Position numbers and translations under genes: made by a program
NCBI RefSeq assembly: GCF_007830635.1
Contig: NZ_VLLA01000001.1
Span: 31,833 to 95,832, forward strand
DNA length: 64,000 nt
Source: Bradyrhizobium huanghuaihaiense
GTDB taxonomy: Bacteria; Pseudomonadota; Alphaproteobacteria; Rhizobiales; Xanthobacteraceae
Direction of reading: 5' to 3'
Shown here: positions 34,783-43,488 of the stretch, piece by piece
How positions within the stretch are numbered: position 1 is the stretch's first letter
How the letters are laid out: each line of letters starts with the position of its first letter
Notes under the pieces: model-generated
What the model was told of the DNA's origin: nothing
The model's database searches: none
Seen by the model: only the letters and a program-made list of their open reading frames with translations

Positions 34783-37659
34783 TCAGCTCGCCGCTTCCAG
34801 CCGCACTTCCGTCAAGAGGCGCATTGCCGCGTCCGCGTCCATCGGCTCGCCGAAGGCAAAACCTTGCGCGTATTCGCAGCCCATCTGGTAGAGCTCGACC
34901 GCGTCGGAATCGGTCTCGGCGCCTTCGGCGACCACGTCCATGCCGAGGTCGTGCGCGAGCGCGATGATCGACTTCAGGATCACCGGCCGCGTGCCGCGGT
35001 TGGTGGTGCGCACGAAGGACTGGTCGATCTTGATGGTGTCGAACGGGAAGCGCTGCAGATAGGCCAGCGAGGAATGGCCGGTGCCGAAATCGTCGAGCGA
35101 CAGGCCGGTGCCGAGCTCGCGGATGCGCGTCAGCATCTGCGCGGCGTGCTCCGGGTTCTCCATCACCAGCGATTCCGTCAGTTCGAGCTTGAGCGTGCCG
35201 CGCGCCACCGAGGAGCGCGACAGCACGGTGCGGATGTCGTGGATGAGGTCGTGGCGCAGCAGCTGCCGCGAGGAGACGTTGACGCTCGCGAAGATCGGCT
35301 CGCGCGAGCGCATGGCGCGCTGCCACACCGAAAGCTGCTTTGCTGTCTGGTCGAGCACGAACATGCCGAGGTCGACGATCAGGCCGGTCTCTTCCGCGAT
35401 TGAGATGAACTCCGAGGGCGCCATGCGCCCGAGCTTGGGATGATCCCAGCGCGCCAGGGCCTCGAAGCCGGCGACGGAGCGATCCTCCAGCCGCACGATC
35501 GGCTGGTAGAGGATCGTGATCTCCTGCCGCTCGATGGCACGGCGCAATTCGCTCTCCAGCGTCAGGCGATCGGTTTTTCGCGCGCGCATCGCCGGCTTGT
35601 ACACATCGATGCGGTCGCCGCCGATGCGCTTGGAATGATACATCGCAAGCTCGGCGTCCTTGATGATCTCGTCCGTCAGCTGAACCTGCGGGTCGGAGAG
35701 CGCAAGGCCGATCGAGGCGGTGAGGAAGATCTCGCGATCGTTGAAAGCGATCGGCGCGCGGATGGTCTTGCGGATGGTCTCGGCGAAATTGGTGATCCGC
35801 GCCGGATCCTGTTCCGACAGCAGGATCAGGCCGAACTGGTCGCCGGCCAGCCGCGCCAGCGTGTCTTGCGGTTTCAGGATGCGGGTGAGGCGGCGCGCGA
35901 GTGTCAGTAAGATGGAATCGCCGACCGCGATGCCGACGGAATCGTTGACCTGCTTGAAGCGGTCGAGGTCGATCACCATCAGCGTCGGCCGCAGCGTCGG
36001 CATGGTCTTGGCGAAGTTTGCAACGGCGCCAAGCCGGTCCATGAACAGTTTTCGGTTGGGCAGGCCGGTGAGGTTGTCATGCACGGAATCGTGCAGCAGG
36101 CGCTCCTCGGCGTTGCGCAGCTCGGTGACGTCGGTGAGCGTGCCGACCACGCGCGAGACCTCGCCGTCGGAGCCGACCACGGGGCGGGCCTTCAGCGCGA
36201 ACCACATGAAATGGCCGTCCGGCGTGCGCAGGCGGAAATCCTGCACCAGGCGGCCGCGGCGCTGGTCGAGCACGCTGTCGAGCGCGGCGCGGAAACGGTC
36301 CTGGTCGAGCGGGTGCAGCACCTCGAGCCACGAGGCCGCCGGGCCTTCCAGCGTGCCGCGCTTGAGGCCGAGCAAGGCTTCGGTCTCGGGGCTGGTGAAG
36401 ACCTTGTCGGCGGAGACGTCCCAATCCCAGATCAGGTCGCCGGAGCCGGCCAGTGCCAAGGCCCGCCGCTCGATGTCGGAGACGACGCCGGTGGTGGCGC
36501 CGCCGCCGGCAAAGGCGTGCTGCATCACCGTGAAGCCGATCAGCATCACGATCAGCACGAGGCCGCCGAGCAGGGCGGGGCCGACGATGTCGTTGGTGAC
36601 GGAGCCCGCCACCGTCATGCCGGCCGCGACCACCCAGACCACGAGGAGGAACCAGGTCGGGATCAGGAGCACCGCGCGGTCGAAACCGTGAGTGGAGAGA
36701 TAGACGATCAGCGCAAAGCCGGCGAAGGCAATCAGCACCAGCGAGATGCGGGCGATGCCGGAGGCGACGGCCGGATCGAACAAAGCGAGCGCGACGAGAG
36801 AGCCGAGGAACGCGAGCCAGCCCACCGTGATGTGCGAGTAGCGCACATGCCAGCGGCTGAGGTTCAGATAGGCGAACAGGAACACCAGCAGCGTCGCCGC
36901 CAGGATCGCTTCGCCCGCCGCGCGCCAGATGCGCTCGGCGTTGTTCGACATGTCGAGCACCTTGCCCCAGAAGCCGAAATCGACGCCGATATAGACCAGC
37001 ACCGCCCAGGCCAGCGCCGCGGCGGCCGGGAACATGATGCTGCCCTTCACCACGAACAGGATGGTCAGCACCAGCGCCAGCAGTCCCGAGATGCCGATCA
37101 CGATTCCCTGGTACAGCGTGAACGAGTTGACCTTGTCCTTGTAGGACTCGGGCTCCCACAGATAGAGCTGCGGCAGCTTGTCGGTGCGCAGCTCCGCGAC
37201 GAAGGTGACGACGGCGCCGGGATCGAGCGTGATGCGGAACACGTCCGCGGTTGCGCTTTCCTGGCGTTCGGGCCGGTCGCCGATCGACGGTGTGATGGTC
37301 GCGATGCGCGACAGCCCGAGGTCGGGCCAGAGCAATCCCGAGGAGACGATGCGGTAATGCGGCGCGACAATCAGGCGGTCGAGCTGGTCGTCGGTGTTGT
37401 TGGCGAGCGCGAACACCACCCAGTTCTGGCCGCCTTCGCGGGCACGCACCTCGATGCGGCGGACGATGCCGTCGGTGCCGGGCGCGGTCGAGACCTGGAT
37501 GCGGTCGGCATCGCTGCGCTGATGCTCGAGCACGCCGGTGAGGTCGATCGCGGGCGCGTCACCGCGGACGCTGACGGCGTCGAGCGCGCGCACGGGGTAC
37601 GCGGCGACGAGAATCATGAGGCCCAGCGCGATGGGCGCGAGGCACCTGATCAGACGCAA
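34783..37659 (-). CDS. Membrane PAS-GGDEF-EAL protein, probable c-di-GMP phosphodiesterase
   Basis: The 958-residue protein has a signal peptide (about 1-25) and a periplasmic domain (about 26-180). Seven or eight membrane helices follow (about 185-390), as in 7TM-diverse sensors. Then come a PAS domain (about 400-520), a GGDEF domain and an EAL domain. The cyclase motif is AGDQF, so cyclase activity is likely lost. The EAL domain keeps EALARW, NVSSRQL, LELTES, DDFGTG, KIDQSF and AEGAET, so c-di-GMP breakdown is expected. It is on the same strand as the diguanylate cyclase at 31881. Confidence 0.92.
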   Translation of the reverse strand: MRLIRCLAPIALGLMILVAAYPVRALDAVSVRGDAPAIDLTGVLEHQRSDADRIQVSTAPGTDGIVRRIEVRAREGGQNWVVFALANNTDDQLDRLIVAPHYRIVSSGLLWPDLGLSRIATITPSIGDRPERQESATADVFRITLDPGAVVTFVAELRTDKLPQLYLWEPESYKDKVNSFTLYQGIVIGISGLLALVLTILFVVKGSIMFPAAAALAWAVLVYIGVDFGFWGKVLDMSNNAERIWRAAGEAILAATLLVFLFAYLNLSRWHVRYSHITVGWLAFLGSLVALALFDPAVASGIARISLVLIAFAGFALIVYLSTHGFDRAVLLIPTWFLLVVWVVAAGMTVAGSVTNDIVGPALLGGLVLIVMLIGFTVMQHAFAGGGATTGVVSDIERRALALAGSGDLIWDWDVSADKVFTSPETEALLGLKRGTLEGPAASWLEVLHPLDQDRFRAALDSVLDQRRGRLVQDFRLRTPDGHFMWFALKARPVVGSDGEVSRVVGTLTDVTELRNAEERLLHDSVHDNLTGLPNRKLFMDRLGAVANFAKTMPTLRPTLMVIDLDRFKQVNDSVGIAVGDSILLTLARRLTRILKPQDTLARLAGDQFGLILLSEQDPARITNFAETIRKTIRAPIAFNDREIFLTASIGLALSDPQVQLTDEIIKDAELAMYHSKRIGGDRIDVYKPAMRARKTDRLTLESELRRAIERQEITILYQPIVRLEDRSVAGFEALARWDHPKLGRMAPSEFISIAEETGLIVDLGMFVLDQTAKQLSVWQRAMRSREPIFASVNVSSRQLLRHDLIHDIRTVLSRSSVARGTLKLELTESLVMENPEHAAQMLTRIRELGTGLSLDDFGTGHSSLAYLQRFPFDTIKIDQSFVRTTNRGTRPVILKSIIALAHDLGMDVVAEGAETDSDAVELYQMGCEYAQGFAFGEPMDADAAMRLLTEVRLEAAS

Positions 37660-37798
37660 GGTCAGTTCTCCGCGTTCGACGCAACTCTTCGGTGGAAGAC
37701 AATTTCACACCGGACAGAATTGGTTCGGTGCGTCGCGATAGATGCCACGAAAGCGAGGAAAATCAAAGGGTTTCCGGCGTCCCCGGTGGGTCGCTGGC

Positions 37799-38797
37799 CT
37801 ACACCTCCAACACAATTTTGCCAATATGTGCGCTCGTCTCCATGCGCCGGTGGGCGTCGGCTGCCTTTTCCAGCGGGAAAGTGCTGTCCATCAGCGGTTT
37901 GACGCGGCCTTCGCGCAAAAGCGGCATCACTTTCTGTTCGATCGCGGCCACCATCGCCGCCTTGTCCGCATTACTACGGGGGCGCAGCGTCGAGCCGGTG
38001 TGGGTCAGGCGCTTGACCATCACCTTGGCGATGTTGGCGGTAATCTTGGGCCCGTTGAGCGTCGCGATCTGGACGATGCGGCCGTCGACGGCGGCGGCAT
38101 CATAGTTGCGGTCGACATAGTCGCCGGCGACCATGTCGAGGATCAGATTGACGCCGGCCTTGCCCGTCTCTTCCTTGACGACAGTGACGAAGTCTTCGGT
38201 TTTGTAGTTGATGGCGCGGTCGGCGCCCAGCTTGAGGCAGGCGTCGACCTTGTCCTGCGATCCCACGGTGACGAACACTTTTGCGCCGAACGCCTTGGCG
38301 AGCTGGATCGCCATGGTGCCGATGCCAGAGGAGCCGCCATGGATCAGCAGCGTCTCGCCCGCCTTCAGCCCGCCGCGTTCGAACACGTTGTGCCAGACCG
38401 TCATCAGCGTTTCCGGCAGCGCACCGGCTTCCTTGATCGACAGCGCCGGCGGCACGCTCATCGCCTGGGCATCCTGCGCGATGCAGTATTGCGCATAGCC
38501 GCCGCCGGCGACGAGCGACATCACCTTGTCGCCGATCTTGTGTCGCTTGGCGTTGCTGCCGACCGCGACCACTTCACCGGCGATCTCGAGGCCGGGCAGG
38601 TCGCTGGCGCCGGGCGGCGGCGGATAGGCGCCGGAGCGCTGCGCGACGTCGGGCCGGTTGACGCCGGCGGCCATCACCTTGACCAGGATCTCGTCGGGAC
38701 CGGGCTGCGGAACGCTGCGTTGTTCCGGCACCAGCACCTCCGGTCCGCCGGGCGTGGAGATGGCGACCACGGTCATTTGCGCGGGCAGCTTGTCCAT
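37799..38797 (-). CDS. NAD(P)H:quinone oxidoreductase, zinc-free MDR (PIG3-like)
   Basis: The 332-residue protein belongs to the medium-chain dehydrogenases of quinone-reductase type. It has an N-terminal substrate domain (GPDEILVKVMAAGVNRPD) and a Rossmann domain with IHGGSSGIGTMAIQLAKAFG. Zinc-binding cysteines of alcohol dehydrogenases are absent. It probably reduces quinones or enones with NADPH. ATG 38797 follows AAGGACACATC; the upstream in-frame extension is antisense-like. It is divergent from the DUF1192 gene with 111 bases between. Confidence 0.9.
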   Translation of the reverse strand: MDKLPAQMTVVAISTPGGPEVLVPEQRSVPQPGPDEILVKVMAAGVNRPDVAQRSGAYPPPPGASDLPGLEIAGEVVAVGSNAKRHKIGDKVMSLVAGGGYAQYCIAQDAQAMSVPPALSIKEAGALPETLMTVWHNVFERGGLKAGETLLIHGGSSGIGTMAIQLAKAFGAKVFVTVGSQDKVDACLKLGADRAINYKTEDFVTVVKEETGKAGVNLILDMVAGDYVDRNYDAAAVDGRIVQIATLNGPKITANIAKVMVKRLTHTGSTLRPRSNADKAAMVAAIEQKVMPLLREGRVKPLMDSTFPLEKAADAHRRMETSAHIGKIVLEV

Positions 38798-38908
38798 GAT
38801 GTGTCCTTGAGCAAAGGTGCGGGAGGAACGAGGCCATTGCTTAGCCAGCGCGGCCCAAGCTGGCAACCGCCTCAGCCGTGTGACAGGCGCGAACGCAGGA
38901 GGAACGAC

Positions 38909-39100
38909 ATGCCGATCGAAGACGACGACCGCCCGCGCAAGAAGGTCACGCACGAAATCGGACAGGATCTCTCACTCTTGTCAGTGGAGGAACTGACCGA
39001 GCGCGTCGCTCTCCTGAAGACCGAGATCGCCAGGCTGGAAGAAGCCGCCACCAAGAAGCGCGCCTCGCGCGATGCGGCGAACAGTTTCTTCAAGTCGTAG
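38909..39100 (+). CDS. DUF1192 family protein, 63 aa
   Basis: ATG 38909 follows GGAGGAACGAC. The product starts MPIEDDDRPRKKVTHEIGQDL, cited by residues 1-21, and then has a short coiled coil (LTERVALLKTEIARLEEA). DUF1192 is a small alphaproteobacterial family of unknown role. It stands next to a quinone reductase gene in several rhizobia. A family C repeat follows 19 bases after the stop. Confidence 0.92.
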   Translation: MPIEDDDRPRKKVTHEIGQDLSLLSVEELTERVALLKTEIARLEEAATKKRASRDAANSFFKS

Positions 39101-39119
39101 TCGCCGCCGCACATCGGAT

Positions 39120-39246
39120 GTCGTCCCGGCGAAGGCCGGGACCCATACCGCGTGATCTCTCTATGGGCGCTGACAGCAGTACCGAACAACGAGTCTTCGT
39201 CACACTACTCCCTGTGGTTATGGGTCCCGGCCTTCGCCGGGACGAC
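39120..39246. repeat. Intergenic repeat, family C copy 3 (inverted relative to copies 1 and 2)
   Basis: The ends are GTCGTCCCGGCGAAGGCCGG and the reverse CCGGCCTTCGCCGGGACGAC. The core CCGCGTGATCTCTCTAT and AACGAGTCTTCGTCACACTA is the reverse complement of the core at 31736-31863. Confidence 0.88.
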
Positions 39247-39399
39247 AGCGGAGCGCGTTGCGCCAGCCAGTACCAAATGCCCCGTGCCCAACCTGGCCCG
39301 GTGCGAAGACGGCGAGTTTTGTTCCGCACCGCACTCGGCCAGCGGCCGACATGGCTAACGAACTCTCAAAAAATTAGCTCGTTTACGGTCGATTAAGCT

Positions 39400-39516
39400 T
39401 TCGGGTTTATGACTGGAACTGTCCTCGTTTGGACACCGAGTGGCTCCTGTCCACTCTGTTTGACGCCTCCCTGTTATCAACTTTCAAAGCCGCCGGTCTC
39501 CGGCGGCTCTTTTTTT
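39400..39516 (+). ncRNA. Candidate small RNA with rho-independent terminator (unassigned)
   Basis: No protein gene explains the terminator at 39488-39516: the nearest plus-strand gene ends at 39100, with a repeat between. The 117-base stretch before it holds a stable hairpin GAGTGG-CTCCTGT-CCACTC (39438-39456) and an anti-ribosome-site-like CGCCTCCCTG (39464-39473). Such sRNA layout is common in rhizobia, where several families display CCTCC motifs. The 5' end is a guess. I cannot match it to a known family. Confidence 0.4.
39488..39516 (+). terminator. Strong rho-independent terminator
   Basis: AGCCGCCGG and CCGGCGGCT form a 9-bp stem with loop TCT, followed by C and seven T. Confidence 0.9.
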
Positions 39517-39668
39517 GCGTCTCTCATAGGTTGAATTCCGAGGAATGACCCGCGGAAACCATATCCGCGCTTGTCGCTGGACTCCGCGCTTCGCCCGCGC
39601 AATGATTTGTTCATCATAATCCGGCGCCAAAGCCGGACGGGTAAACAGTTGCGTAAGGGGCGTTAACC

Positions 39669-40178
39669 ATGGAACGTTTGCAAGTCGAAGGTGCTCTCGT
39701 TCAACTCAGCGAGCGGTTCACCAATTCTGCGGCGTTCGGCGCCCTGTTCCGCGAGGGCATGGACCTCGTCGAAGAGACCGCCGCCTATCTCGATGGCGCC
39801 GGCCGCACCGAGGCCAAGGCGCTCGACCGCGCCGTCAGTCTCACCTACGCGACCGAGAGCATGCGCCTCACCACCCGCCTGATGCAGCTCGCCTCCTGGC
39901 TGCTGCTGCACCGCGCGGTCAAGGAAGGCGAGATGACGCTGATGCAGGCCAACCGCGAGAAGACCAAGGTCAAGCTCACCGCCGCAGATCCGGGCCCCGC
40001 CGACACCATCGAGAAGCTGCCCTCGCAGCTCCAGGAGCTGATCCATCGCTCGATGAGCCTGCAGACCCGCGTCCGCCGCCTCGACACCTCGATCCACACC
40101 GCGCCGGCCGAACACGTCGCCATCGGCAACCCGCTGGTGCCGCACCTCAACGCGCTGAAGGCCGCGTTCGAGCGGTAA
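39669..40178 (+). CDS. rcdA: RcdA homologue (DUF1465), regulator of CtrA degradation
   Basis: The 169-residue helical protein shows LSERFTNSAAFGALFREGM, LVEETAAYLDG, YATESMRLTTRLMQLASWLL (by position about 58-77) and VRRLDTSI. This is the DUF1465 family, whose Caulobacter member RcdA is an adaptor of ClpXP that helps destroy the cell-cycle regulator CtrA. Length fits the family. ATG 39669 has AAGGGGCGTTAACC before it. It is monocistronic, with a repeat and a bidirectional terminator downstream. Confidence 0.9.
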   Translation: MERLQVEGALVQLSERFTNSAAFGALFREGMDLVEETAAYLDGAGRTEAKALDRAVSLTYATESMRLTTRLMQLASWLLLHRAVKEGEMTLMQANREKTKVKLTAADPGPADTIEKLPSQLQELIHRSMSLQTRVRRLDTSIHTAPAEHVAIGNPLVPHLNALKAAFER

Positions 40179-40198
40179 GGTCTATCAACAATCTCTTT

Positions 40199-40297
40199 CG
40201 TCATTCCGGGACGCGCCACTTGGCGCGGGCCCGGAATCCATACCCCCGATCGTGGTTATGGATTCCGGGCTCGCCCTTCGGGCGCCCCGGAATGACG
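40199..40297. repeat. Intergenic palindromic repeat, family E copy 2
   Basis: CGTCATTCCGGGACGCGCC and CGCCCCGGAATGACG are inverted ends, with inner CCCGGAATCCATA / TATGGATTCCGGG. Confidence 0.9.
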
Positions 40298-40308
40298 GAC
40301 AAAAACAA

Positions 40309-40338
40309 AAACGCCCCCGGTCCTCCGGGGGCGTTTTT
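40309..40338. terminator. Bidirectional terminator between rcdA and rpmE
   Basis: AAACGCCCCCGG and CCGGGGGCGTTTTT form a stem of about 12 bp with loop TCCT. A and T runs flank it on both sides, so it can end both converging genes. Confidence 0.92.
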
Positions 40339-40361
40339 CGTCTCCAGCCTTGACGGCCGGA

Positions 40362-40589
40362 TCAATCCTTTTTGAGAAAGCCCGAAAACTTCTTCTGGAA
40401 GCGCGAGACGCGGCCGCCGCGATCCATCAGCTGCTGGGAGCCGCCGGTCCAGGCCGGGTGCGACTTCGGGTCGATGTCGAGGTGCAGCTTGTCGCCTTCC
40501 TTGCCCCAGGTCGAGCGGGTCTGGTACTCGGAACCGTCGGTCATCACGACCGTAATCGTATGATAATTCGGATGAATTTCGGCTTTCAT
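40362..40589 (-). CDS. rpmE: 50S ribosomal protein L31 (zinc-free form)
   Basis: The 75-residue protein starts [20 protein letters not shown] and ends SGFLKKD. It contains [21 protein letters not shown], given by position about 44-64, which is the L31 core. It has no cysteine at all, so it is the form that does not bind zinc. It sits at the ribosomal subunit interface. GGAATTGCC lies before ATG 40589. A strong terminator ends it. Confidence 0.96.
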   Translation of the reverse strand: MKAEIHPNYHTITVVMTDGSEYQTRSTWGKEGDKLHLDIDPKSHPAWTGGSQQLMDRGGRVSRFQKKFSGFLKKD

Positions 40590-40789
40590 GGCAATTCCTC
40601 GGCGCCCTGCGCCTATCGCTTGAGTGATGATCGATGACGGATTTGGGTGGCTCTATACCCCACAGGCCCCCTTAAAACAAGCCATTGTGAGGACTGGAGA
40701 ACCGGTCCGCCCCCTAAGGGACATCCCGGATTTGCCACTCCTCCTGCACCGGCCTATGTGGGGAGAATTGTCTCCTTGGGTCCGATCTC

Positions 40790-42640
40790 ATGAGCGCTGT
40801 GGAACGGCTTGACGACCAGTACCGCGATGGGCGCGACACCGCGCCGGCAGACACCCCGTCGATCGAGGCCGAGCTGATCGAGCAGCCCGCCAAGGGACGC
40901 GCGAAGCTGCGGCCGCTGCTGGCGCTCGCGCCCTATGTGAGCCGCTATCGCGGGCGCGCCGCGCTCGCCTTTGTCGCGCTCACGATCGCGGCGCTGACCA
41001 CGCTGCTGGTGCCGGTCGCGGTGCGCCGGATGATCGACTTCGGCCTGACGCCCGAGGGCATCGAGCTGATCAACAGCTACTTCTCGGTGATGATCGCTGT
41101 CGTCGCCGTGCTCGCGCTGGCGAGCGCGGCGCGCTACTACCTCGTGATGACGATCGGCGAGCGCATCGTCGCCGATCTGCGCCGTGACGTGTTCGCGCAT
41201 CTATTGTCGCTGTCGCCGTCCTTCTTCGATTCCGCGCGCAGCGGCGAGCTGATCTCGCGCCTCACCGCCGACACCACCCAGATCAAGTCCGCCGTCGGCG
41301 CCTCGGTGTCGATCGCGCTGCGCAACCTGATGATGTTCTTCGGCGCGGCTGCGATGATGGTGATCACCAGCCCGAAGCTGTCGGGCTTCGTGCTGCTCGC
41401 CATTCCCCTGATCGTGCTGCCGCTGGTCGCTTTCGGGCGCTGGGTGCGCCGGCTCTCGCGCAACGCGCAGGACACGCTCGCCGACGCCTCCGCCTATGCG
41501 GGCGAGCTGGTCGGCGCGATCCGCACCGTGCAGGCCTATACCAGCGAGGGCTTCGCCGAGAAGCGTTTCGGCGGCGAGGTCGAGCAGGCCTACGAGGCCG
41601 CGCGCACCTCGACCCAGGCCCGCGCCGTGCTCACCGCCATCATCATCTTCATCGTGTTCGCAAGCGTGGTCGCGATCCTCTGGATCGGCTCGCATGACGT
41701 CTTGACCGGCGCCATCACGCCCGGCCGGCTCGGCCAGTTCGTGCTCTATGCGGCCTTCGCCGCCGCCGGCCTCGGCCAGCTCAGCGAGGTCTGGGGCGAG
41801 GTCTCGGCGGCCTCGGGCGCTGCCGAGCGCCTGTTCGAGATCCTGCACGTGCAGCCCGAGATCGCTGCGCCCGCTGCACCGCGCGCTTTGCCGGTGCCGC
41901 CGCGCGGCGAGGTCGGCTTCGACCGCGTCAGCTTCGCCTATCCGGCGCGGCCCGATGTCAACGTGCTCGACGCCGTGTCGTTCGCCGTGCGGCCCGGCGA
42001 GAAGGTCGCGATCGTCGGTCCCTCCGGCGCCGGCAAGAGCACGATCTTCCATCTGCTGCTGCGCTTCTACGATCCGCGTGGTGGCGCGATCTCGCTCGAC
42101 GGCGTGCCGGTGAAGTCAGCCGATCCCCGTGATTTCCGCTCCCGCATCGCGCTGGTGCCGCAGGAATCCAACGTGTTCGCCGCGAGCGCGCGCGAGAACA
42201 TCCGCTTCGGCCGGCCCGATGCGAGCGATGCCGAAGTCGAGCGCGCCGCCGAGCTCGCGCATGCCTCCGAATTCATCCGCCGCCTGCCGGAAGGTTTCGA
42301 CACCCCGCTCGGTGAACGCGGCGTGACGCTGTCAGGCGGCCAACGCCAGCGCATCGCGATCGCCCGCGCCATTCTGCGCGATGCGCCGCTGCTGCTGCTC
42401 GACGAGGCCACCTCCGCGCTCGATGCCGAAAGCGAGACGCTGGTGCAGACCGCGCTGGAAGAATTGATGCGCCACCGCACCACGCTGGTGATCGCCCATC
42501 GCCTCGCCACCGTCTTGTCCTGCGACCGCATCCTGGTCATGGACCACGGCAAGATCGTCGAGCAGGGCACCCATGCCGAGCTCGTCGCCGCGAACGGGCT
42601 CTATGCGCGGCTGGCGAGATTGCAGTTCGAGGGGGCGTGA
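40790..42640 (+). CDS. ABC exporter, fused permease and ATPase (MsbA-like subfamily B)
   Basis: The 616-residue half-transporter has six membrane helices (about 45-330) and a nucleotide-binding domain (about 365-610). The domain carries [31 protein letters not shown] and VIAHRL. It should dimerise and export a lipid, drug or peptide; the cargo cannot be read from the sequence. The N-terminal 40 residues are acidic and not conserved-looking. It diverges from rpmE by 200 bases, and a family B repeat follows 16 bases after the stop. Confidence 0.94.
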   Translation: MSAVERLDDQYRDGRDTAPADTPSIEAELIEQPAKGRAKLRPLLALAPYVSRYRGRAALAFVALTIAALTTLLVPVAVRRMIDFGLTPEGIELINSYFSVMIAVVAVLALASAARYYLVMTIGERIVADLRRDVFAHLLSLSPSFFDSARSGELISRLTADTTQIKSAVGASVSIALRNLMMFFGAAAMMVITSPKLSGFVLLAIPLIVLPLVAFGRWVRRLSRNAQDTLADASAYAGELVGAIRTVQAYTSEGFAEKRFGGEVEQAYEAARTSTQARAVLTAIIIFIVFASVVAILWIGSHDVLTGAITPGRLGQFVLYAAFAAAGLGQLSEVWGEVSAASGAAERLFEILHVQPEIAAPAAPRALPVPPRGEVGFDRVSFAYPARPDVNVLDAVSFAVRPGEKVAIVGPSGAGKSTIFHLLLRFYDPRGGAISLDGVPVKSADPRDFRSRIALVPQESNVFAASARENIRFGRPDASDAEVERAAELAHASEFIRRLPEGFDTPLGERGVTLSGGQRQRIAIARAILRDAPLLLLDEATSALDAESETLVQTALEELMRHRTTLVIAHRLATVLSCDRILVMDHGKIVEQGTHAELVAANGLYARLARLQFEGA

Positions 42641-42656
42641 GGCGTCGCCTCACTCT

Positions 42657-42736
42657 CGTCATTGCGAGCGAAGCGAAGCAATCCAGACTGTCTCAGCGGA
42701 AAGACTCTGGATTGCTTCGCTGCGCTCGCAATGACG
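42657..42736. repeat. Intergenic palindromic repeat, family B copy 2
   Basis: CGTCATTGCGAGCGAAGCG and CGCTGCGCTCGCAATGACG are inverted ends, with inner AATCCAGA / TCTGGATT. Confidence 0.9.
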
Positions 42737-42756
42737 TGTGGAGGGAACTTCGTACC

Positions 42757-42972
42757 TTACCGGCACTTCGGCGAGAGCGCCGGCACGTTCGGCCACAGCC
42801 AGTTCTTCCAGCTTCCGTCTGCGTCCACGCAGGCCGGCGGGCCTGCGCTGTTCGTTTGCGCGGGGGCGCTTGATGTCGCAAAGCGCTGGTCCACATAGGT
42901 CGTCGACACATATCCGGCGACGAGGACGCCCAGCATCACCGAGGACCCCTTGGCCAGCTCGCTCAGCTTCAT
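42757..42972 (-). CDS. Small membrane-anchored protein, 71 aa, unknown
   Basis: ATG 42972 has GGAGACGATCG just before it. The product begins MKLSELAKGSSVMLGVLVAG, a hydrophobic anchor or signal at about residues 8-25. It then has a polar part with two cysteines (PACVD and SPKCR) and two Trp. No family is recognised. It reads left, 69 bases from the GNAT gene, whose stop is at 43042 on the same strand, so the two could share a transcript. Confidence 0.65.
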   Translation of the reverse strand: MKLSELAKGSSVMLGVLVAGYVSTTYVDQRFATSSAPAQTNSAGPPACVDADGSWKNWLWPNVPALSPKCR

Positions 42973-43041
42973 CGATCGTCTCCATCGGCTATGCCTGAGA
43001 CAACGATTAACCGGCGCCGCGGGATCCAACCGTGACAGGTC

Positions 43042-43488
43042 TCACGCCCGCCACACCATCTTCAGCACCGGCCGGCCCGAGGTCGGGTTCACATCGTCGC
43101 CGGCGTGGGCAAAGCCGTTGCGCTCGTAGAAGCGGATGGCGCGGGAATTGTCCTTGTTGACGAGCAGCGTGACGCCTGATGGCGACAGCCGCTTGGCCTC
43201 GTCTACCAGCAGCCGTGCCGCATCCGAGCCCCAATGCGCGGGATCGACCACGAGCTGGTCGAGATAACCCTCGCCGTCGATGGTGACGAAGCCGGTCAGC
43301 ACGCCGTCCTGTTCGGCGACCACGACCTGGGCCTTCGGCACCAGATCCTTGCGCCAACGCTCGCGCCACCATTCCAGCCGCGCGGCGAAATCGATCTGCG
43401 GATAGGCCTCTTGCCAGGTGCGATGCCAGAGGTCGATCGAGGCTGCCTCGTCCTCGGGGCGGTAAGGGCGGAGGTGGAGCGCGCTCAC
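43042..43488 (-). CDS. GNAT family N-acetyltransferase
   Basis: The 148-residue protein has the GNAT order: an N-terminal helix pair (LRPYRPEDEAASIDLWHRTW), GFVTIDGEGYLDQLVVDPAHWGSDAARLLVDEA, given by positions about 65-100, for acetyl-CoA binding, and VNKDNSRAIRFYERNGF. The substrate is unknown. The start is GTG, sharing one base with the stop of the OmpA-like gene, so it is the third member of that operon. Confidence 0.9.
   Translation of the reverse strand: MSALHLRPYRPEDEAASIDLWHRTWQEAYPQIDFAARLEWWRERWRKDLVPKAQVVVAEQDGVLTGFVTIDGEGYLDQLVVDPAHWGSDAARLLVDEAKRLSPSGVTLLVNKDNSRAIRFYERNGFAHAGDDVNPTSGRPVLKMVWRA

Noticed and set aside
39357..39380. Eight-codon leader peptide ATG to TAG (MANELSKN)
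   Set aside because: No ribosome site and no amino-acid repeat or attenuator following it closely.
39410..39537. Small ORF starting at ATG 39410
   Set aside because: It runs through the strong terminator at 39488-39516, so it is unlikely to be translated.
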